A DNA stretch of 45,493 bases from JAJAZB01 sp964244295 (GTDB lineage Bacteria > Bacteroidota > Bacteroidia > Cytophagales > Spirosomataceae): NCBI GenBank assembly GCA_964244295.1, contig CAXTIG010000050.1:1-45493 (forward strand). The letters are read 5' to 3'. A model generated the notes under the pieces. It saw only the letters and a program-made list of their open reading frames with translations, made no database searches and was not told the origin of the DNA. Every line of letters starts with the position of its first letter. Position 1 is the first letter of the stretch. Shown here piece by piece: positions 41,852 through 45,493 of this stretch. Made by a program: the position numbers and the translations under genes.

Positions 41852-42481
41852 ATGCTCGAACTACGGAATTTCCGAAAATCCTACTACGGTCACCTCGCCC
41901 TTCAAGTCGAGCACCTGCGGTTGCCGCCGGGCATTCACTGGATTCGGGGCGTGAACGGGTCGGGGAAAACGACGCTGTTTCGCAGCATCGCCGGGATGCT
42001 GCCCTGCGAGGGCGAAATCTGGCTCGACGGCGGCGTGGAGGTTTCCAAAAATCCCGTCGAGTACCGCCTGCGGGTCAACTACGGCGAGGCCGAACCGGCC
42101 TACCCGGAGTTTCTGAGCGCCCGCGAGTTGATTCAGTTTGTGGCAAAAGCCAAGCAAGCTCCGCCCAACCAGGCGGCTGAATTGGCTGAAACGCTGGGCG
42201 TGACGGTTTTTTGGCAAACCCCCTTCGGCACCTATTCGAGCGGAATGCGTAAAAAAACCGCCCTCGTGCTGGCCCTCCTCGGCCAACCCCGCCTCGTCAT
42301 GCTCGACGAACCCCTCAACGCCCTCGACCTCGCCGCTACCCAGCGCCTGTCCGACCTCGTGCGCGAGCGCCACGCGGCGGGCGTTAGTTTTCTGCTCTCC
42401 TCCCACCAGGAATTCAGCGCCGAGGGCTGGCCCATCGATGGGCGATACGTGGTGGAGGCCCAAACCGTTCGACCCGCGTGA
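41852..42481 (+). CDS. ABC transporter ATP-binding protein
   Basis: The 209-residue ATPase has Walker A (GVNGSGKTTLF), signature motif (YSSGMRKKTALVLALL) and Walker B (LVMLDEPLNALD), plus the switch histidine in LLSSHQEF. It powers an exporter-type ABC system with the membrane protein that overlaps its stop codon. The ATG at 41852 starts MLELRNFRKSYYGH; the frame is open further upstream only through repeat DNA. Substrate unknown; the short protein and paired permease resemble small export or resistance-type ABC systems. Confidence 0.92.
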   Translation: MLELRNFRKSYYGHLALQVEHLRLPPGIHWIRGVNGSGKTTLFRSIAGMLPCEGEIWLDGGVEVSKNPVEYRLRVNYGEAEPAYPEFLSARELIQFVAKAKQAPPNQAAELAETLGVTVFWQTPFGTYSSGMRKKTALVLALLGQPRLVMLDEPLNALDLAATQRLSDLVRERHAAGVSFLLSSHQEFSAEGWPIDGRYVVEAQTVRPA

Positions 42482-43569
42482 CGCCCCACGTCTGGGCGCT
42501 CTGGCGGGTAGTCTATCGCTGCTTAGTCGCTGAATTTTACCGTCGGAACCTCGGGCTTTTCCTCGTCGTGCTGTTGCTGGCGGGCGGCTTCCTGAGTTCG
42601 GTCGAACACATCGCACTGGCCCGCTACGCCATGCAGTTGCCGCTGGTGCTGGGGGCGTACGGGGCGCTTTGGGCGCTGTACGCGCTGAAAACGGTACAGT
42701 TCGTCGGGCAAACCCTGCGCGAACCGGCGTTTGAAATTCTGTTCTTTTTGCGAATCGTCCCGGTCCGCACCCGCTGGCTGCTGCTGGCCGGAGCGCAGGC
42801 CGCGCTGCTGGGGCCGGTGGTGGGCTACGCGGTTTTCGTGATGGTTTACGGCTACGCACCCGGTGCCGAATGGGCGCTGGCCACCGTGCCAGGTTTCTTG
42901 GTTTTGATGACGCTGAGCGCGGTACTTCGTTACGATTCGTGGTTAAAAAATCCCCACGCCGACCAGCGCCGGCGCTCCCTCAGCGCCTGGATGACCCAAC
43001 GATGGCGGCAACCGTACCCAATTTATTTCATCCAACACGCCCTCCGCGCCGAACCGGTGCTGCTCCTGCTAACCAAACTCGGTACGGGTTTCGTGCTCTG
43101 GGGCGTATGCCGCCTCTACCCTACCGACGACTACGACGGGAGGCTTCTCGCGCTCGGCGTACTGCTGGCGGCGGCGGTGCAGGGGCCGCTGTTGGTGGCC
43201 TGGAAGGAATTTGAAGACCAGAAATTGTTGTTTCTGCGCAACCTGCCGTTTTCACTGGCGCAACGGGCGGGTTTTTACCTGCTCACGACGGCGCTGCTCT
43301 GGCTACCCGAAATGCTCTTGCTGCTGCGCTACCGGCCTGAGGGCGTGAGCCGGGATTTTCAACTCGGCGTGGCGGCATTTGGATTGGCGTTGAACGCGTT
43401 GTTTTTCAGTTCGTTGTTTGGGAAAAGCCGGAGCTTGGAGGAGTTGATGCCGCGCTTGTTTTGGGGGGTGATTGCGGGGTTTTTTGGGGTGATGTTTCGG
43501 GTGCCGGTGGGGGGATTGGTGGTGGGGTGTCTGGCAAGCGCGTTTCTTATTTTTCGGAAAACGTTTTGA
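42478..43569 (+). CDS. ABC transporter membrane protein, partner of the ATPase
   Basis: The 363-residue integral membrane protein has about eight to ten hydrophobic helices in two clusters, with polar loops (e.g. RYDSWLKNPHADQRRRS). The GTG start at 42478 overlaps the ATPase stop (GTGA), so the two are translationally coupled. No recognised substrate motif is visible. A 24-bp palindromic terminator follows the stop. Confidence 0.82.
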   Translation: MTPHVWALWRVVYRCLVAEFYRRNLGLFLVVLLLAGGFLSSVEHIALARYAMQLPLVLGAYGALWALYALKTVQFVGQTLREPAFEILFFLRIVPVRTRWLLLAGAQAALLGPVVGYAVFVMVYGYAPGAEWALATVPGFLVLMTLSAVLRYDSWLKNPHADQRRRSLSAWMTQRWRQPYPIYFIQHALRAEPVLLLLTKLGTGFVLWGVCRLYPTDDYDGRLLALGVLLAAAVQGPLLVAWKEFEDQKLLFLRNLPFSLAQRAGFYLLTTALLWLPEMLLLLRYRPEGVSRDFQLGVAAFGLALNALFFSSLFGKSRSLEELMPRLFWGVIAGFFGVMFRVPVGGLVVGCLASAFLIFRKTF

Positions 43570-43577
43570 TGTGGCTT

Positions 43578-43630
43578 CGTTGACAAAAAATCCATTGTCA
43601 ACGTTTTTGACAATGGATTTTTTGTCAACG
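43578..43630. terminator. 24-bp palindrome after the ABC operon
   Basis: Arms 43578-43601 and 43607-43630 are perfect complements with a 5-nt loop, built from CGTTGACAAAAAATCC and its complement. Each arm both begins and ends with TTGAC/GTCAA, so smaller stems can also form. Confidence 0.8.
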
Positions 43631-43733
43631 CGGCGTTCCACTAAAGTTGAAGGGGCATCCGACGGTTTCGACGGATTACGGCCCTGAAACAGAATAAGTT
43701 GAATTTTACCGGAAAAATTTTGCACTGAAAATC

Positions 43734-43764
43734 TTGACATTGTACTTTCAAGCCGCTACGTTTG
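43734..43764 (+). promoter_or_regulatory. Well-matched Bacteroidota promoter in the AT-rich tail
   Basis: TTG (43734-43736), a 20-base spacer and TACGTTTG (43757-43764) fit the TTG-N19-TAnnTTTG consensus. It points toward the decayed genes that follow. Outside this and the preceding terminator, 43631-43901 shows no gene. Confidence 0.55.
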
Positions 43765-43901
43765 AGCCACTTCTTAACTGCCACCCTTCTTTTTAGCCGT
43801 TACAAAAATTTATTTTTTATCCGTTCCAACCCTTTGGGGATGGATGGTGTCCTGCTTAATGAATCGTCAATCCTCGTGACTCATGGAAACTACTTTATTA
43901 C

Positions 43902-44078
43902 TTGCAATCAAGTGAGCTAAAAACCTGACTTGTTTATCTCTACTACTGCTAATCGGCTGCAAAACACACGGAACCGTGAGGTGCCCTCTGCTCAGTACAC
44001 AGAGGTTACTCCCAATTTATCCGAAATTTACCCTTCCCGATAGTCCACCCCTCACTTCTCAAATGACTACTGCCTAAA
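43902..44078 (+). pseudogene. Possible small lipoprotein or lipoprotein gene remnant
   Basis: A plus-strand frame with a TTG start reads LQSSELKNLTCLSLLLLIGC and continues KTHGTVRC to a TAA at 44076-44078. The block KNLTCLSLLLLIGCKTH looks like a lipoprotein signal peptide with a lipobox cysteine, but it lacks an ATG and the part after it has no recognised domain. It lies behind a good promoter and 13 bases before the next start. Either a 58-residue lipoprotein or a remnant; unknown. Confidence 0.3.
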
Positions 44079-44091
44079 CATCTTTTATGCG

Positions 44092-44817
44092 ATGAAAAAA
44101 TTATTCCTTTCCCTAACGCTGGTCTGGCTGGCTATTCCAGGTTTTAGTCAGCAAACTGCTTATGAATACCCAGTTACCCCAAAAAGTCCACAGTGGGCGC
44201 AATTGAAAGACTATACCCAGAAGCGGGGGGGCCTGTCAATTGCCTGTAGACGTATTAAAGTCATTATCGACACACCAGCTTATTCAAGCTATTTTAGATT
44301 ATCCGCTTCTCATGGATCTGTTTTTATTCAAAGATTTACAGACAGGCTTCGATAATCTGAAAAAAACTTTAATGGCATTAAGGAACTTTACGTCAGATCG
44401 GACTGGCGTGAGAGCTTGCGATATCGCTATGAAGTCGTACAGAAAATAGACATTTCTAAATTCAGTTCAATTGAACAAGGTAACCATTCATATAAATTGA
44501 TGGTGCTTGAAGTACTTCTGGTACAAACAGAGATAACAGGAGAAATCGATGAACTACAGGAAAAGAAAGTTTAAAGAACTGCCTTGGAAACTGTACTAAA
44601 GAAAAAAGAAGATGCTGCCGTGCATGGAGAGTACGGGCTTGTGTCGACTATTTGGCTAATGTCCAGAATTTTGGAAAGAGCAGGCAACGAAGAAATTAGA
44701 AACATAAAATCTGACGACTCTAATTTTAAAGCGTTTGTAGCTGATGAGAATATGATCATAAATCATTCCATCAGCGAAAGGATTATTAATCTCTCTCAAA
44801 AGCATCTTTCACAATAA
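44092..44817 (+). pseudogene. Decayed gene for a secreted protein
   Basis: A signal peptide (MKKLFLSLTLVWLAIPGFSQ) and TAYEYPVTPKSPQW are followed by a frameshift in a G7 run (44225-44231). With six G the frame continues CQLPVDVLKSLSTHQLIQAI and LMDLFLFKDLQTGF. A second frameshift lies in an A7 run (44360-44366); with eight A it continues NFNGIKELYVRSDWRESLRY to EIDELQEKKV. A TAA follows at 44572-44574, after which RTALETVLKKKEDAAVHGEY and so on runs in frame to 44817. The repaired product would be about 240 residues. It resembles a Bacteroidota secreted hypothetical family I remember only by its N-terminal pattern. Base use is clearly more AT-rich than in the rest of the window. Confidence 0.75.
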
Positions 44818-44821
44818 AGTC

Positions 44822-45223
44822 ATGAAAAGCACAACCATTTTTCTGTGCTCTGCTCTGCTACTAAATGGTTGTAGCACAGTTGAGACTGCTCCAGAATCCA
44901 AAGTCTTTAAGGCTTGCGGTGTGGAGAATCCCGCTCAAAGTCTGCCCTGGCTAAAAGAGTTGATCGCGAAGGCTGAAGCGGATAAAAAGACAAAAGAGTA
45001 CAAGGGTAATTATATTGGTCAGATTTACCTGACTACATGGCGAAATCAGGACGCCTTCTGGACAAATTTCATGATGGGTAGTGGAGGTATTTACTCAAGA
45101 TTTTATTCCTGCGGTGGCCAAGGAATAATGATTGATAGTGGCAACCTTTCTTCTGTTGAAATTGAAGAGATTAAAAAAGCCCTTAACAAAGACAATCTCA
45201 TATACACAAACATGCCTCTGTAA
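44822..45223 (+). CDS. Small lipoprotein, unknown family
   Basis: 133 residues: MKSTTIFLCSALLLNGCSTV is a lipoprotein signal, then KACGVENPAQSLPWLKELIA, a helical repeat of lysine and glutamate, and a beta-like C-terminus (GNYIGQIYLTTWRNQDAFWT to YSCGGQGIMIDSG). Two cysteines (about residues 32 and 99) may pair. I cannot name the family. It starts 4 bases after the pseudogene stop and shares its AT-rich base use, so it looks like part of the same transferred or decaying segment, although this frame is intact. Confidence 0.7.
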   Translation: MKSTTIFLCSALLLNGCSTVETAPESKVFKACGVENPAQSLPWLKELIAKAEADKKTKEYKGNYIGQIYLTTWRNQDAFWTNFMMGSGGIYSRFYSCGGQGIMIDSGNLSSVEIEEIKKALNKDNLIYTNMPL

Positions 45224-45233
45224 CCATCGCACT

Positions 45234-45392
45234 ATGAAAACGAAACTTTTACTTATCGGCATAGCTTGCCTCACAAACTACGCGTTGGCTCAAACTCAAT
45301 CCTATGTGTATACTCCTCGCGGGACTACAATTACTGATTCATGGATTCTTCCTGAGGCTACAGACGCACAAAGATCTAACTCTGATCAGTAA
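45234..45392 (+). CDS. Short exported protein, possibly truncated
   Basis: A 52-residue frame starts with a signal peptide (MKTKLLLIGIACLTNYALAQ), then TQSYVYTPRGTTITDSWILP and ends at SNSDQ with TAA. The mature part is too short for most exported proteins, and the YTPRGT pattern looks like the beginning of a longer secreted family, so it may be the front of a broken gene. It follows the small lipoprotein by 10 bases. Bases 45393-45493 hold no gene that I can support. Confidence 0.45.
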   Translation: MKTKLLLIGIACLTNYALAQTQSYVYTPRGTTITDSWILPEATDAQRSNSDQ

Positions 45393-45493
45393 TAGACTTG
45401 TTGCGATTCTGATTTTCAGGGATTTAGGTAGAAATTCTACAATCCCGCACAAATCTCGAGTTTCCTGTCGTAGGCATTTAGGTCGTGCATCCG

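Noticed and set aside
1..45493. tRNA, rRNA, riboswitch or CRISPR array
   Set aside because: No cloverleaf, rRNA core, known riboswitch consensus or regularly spaced repeat array was recognised on either strand by eye; a covariance search was not possible.

Overview
The window looks like a chromosomal stretch of a high-GC member of the Bacteroidota, most likely the Cytophagales. The evidence is a SusC/SusD pair, lipoproteins with short Bacteroidota-type signal peptides, a Bacteroidota-type SecA without the C-terminal zinc motif, TAnnTTTG promoter elements and almost no Shine-Dalgarno sequences. No rRNA, tRNA, CRISPR array, transposase or phage gene was seen. All assignments come from reading the sequence; no database search was run.

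Layout. 1-5.5 kb (minus strand): a HlyD-type efflux adaptor, a C4-dicarboxylate/cation symporter, a SAM methyltransferase and a phytanoyl-CoA dioxygenase-like enzyme. 5.8-8.6 kb: a prolyl oligopeptidase lipoprotein facing an unknown one-TM protein. 8.9-12.9 kb: secA and a DUF6580-like membrane protein. 13.0-14.1 kb: a two-gene metal-type operon (MerC-like membrane protein plus His-rich lipoprotein) whose start codon lies inside a perfect 16-bp-arm palindrome. 14.2-17.8 kb: a metallo-beta-lactamase-fold hydrolase, a glycosyltransferase and a KAS III enzyme. 17.8-20.9 kb: a large FAD/Fe-S dehydrogenase of the YdiJ type. 20.9-38.4 kb: the main accessory locus, with a DeoR-family regulator divergent from susC-susD, three tandem 1.1-kilo-residue FG-GAP/ASPIC-UnbV (CRTAC1-type) lipoproteins and a NagB-like sugar-phosphate isomerase. 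38.5-43.6 kb: an S8 peptidase, a vanadium-haloperoxidase/PAP2 lipoprotein and an ABC transporter pair. 43.7-45.5 kb: an AT-richer tail with a decayed secreted-protein gene and small lipoproteins.

The most unusual property is a dense population of palindromic repeats of several families. They include GTCATCCCGACG elements with homologous 45-nt loops, GTCATTGCGAG elements with nested hairpins, C-rich CCCCCGAAGGGGG hairpins and small GCGGAtt/aaTCCGC hairpins. Many sit between genes, some abut or contain start codons, and several lie in frame inside genes. In the three CRTAC1-type paralogues the in-frame copies fall in the same inter-repeat loops but differ in sequence between paralogues, which suggests that these surface-protein loops repeatedly accept repeat DNA.

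How the genes may work together (inference): the DeoR-type regulator, flanked by phased TTGCAA hexamers on both sides of the divergent promoter region, probably controls SusC/SusD import of a sugar-containing ligand. The CRTAC1-type lipoproteins would be surface partners and the NagB-like enzyme would process an amino-sugar phosphate inside the cell.
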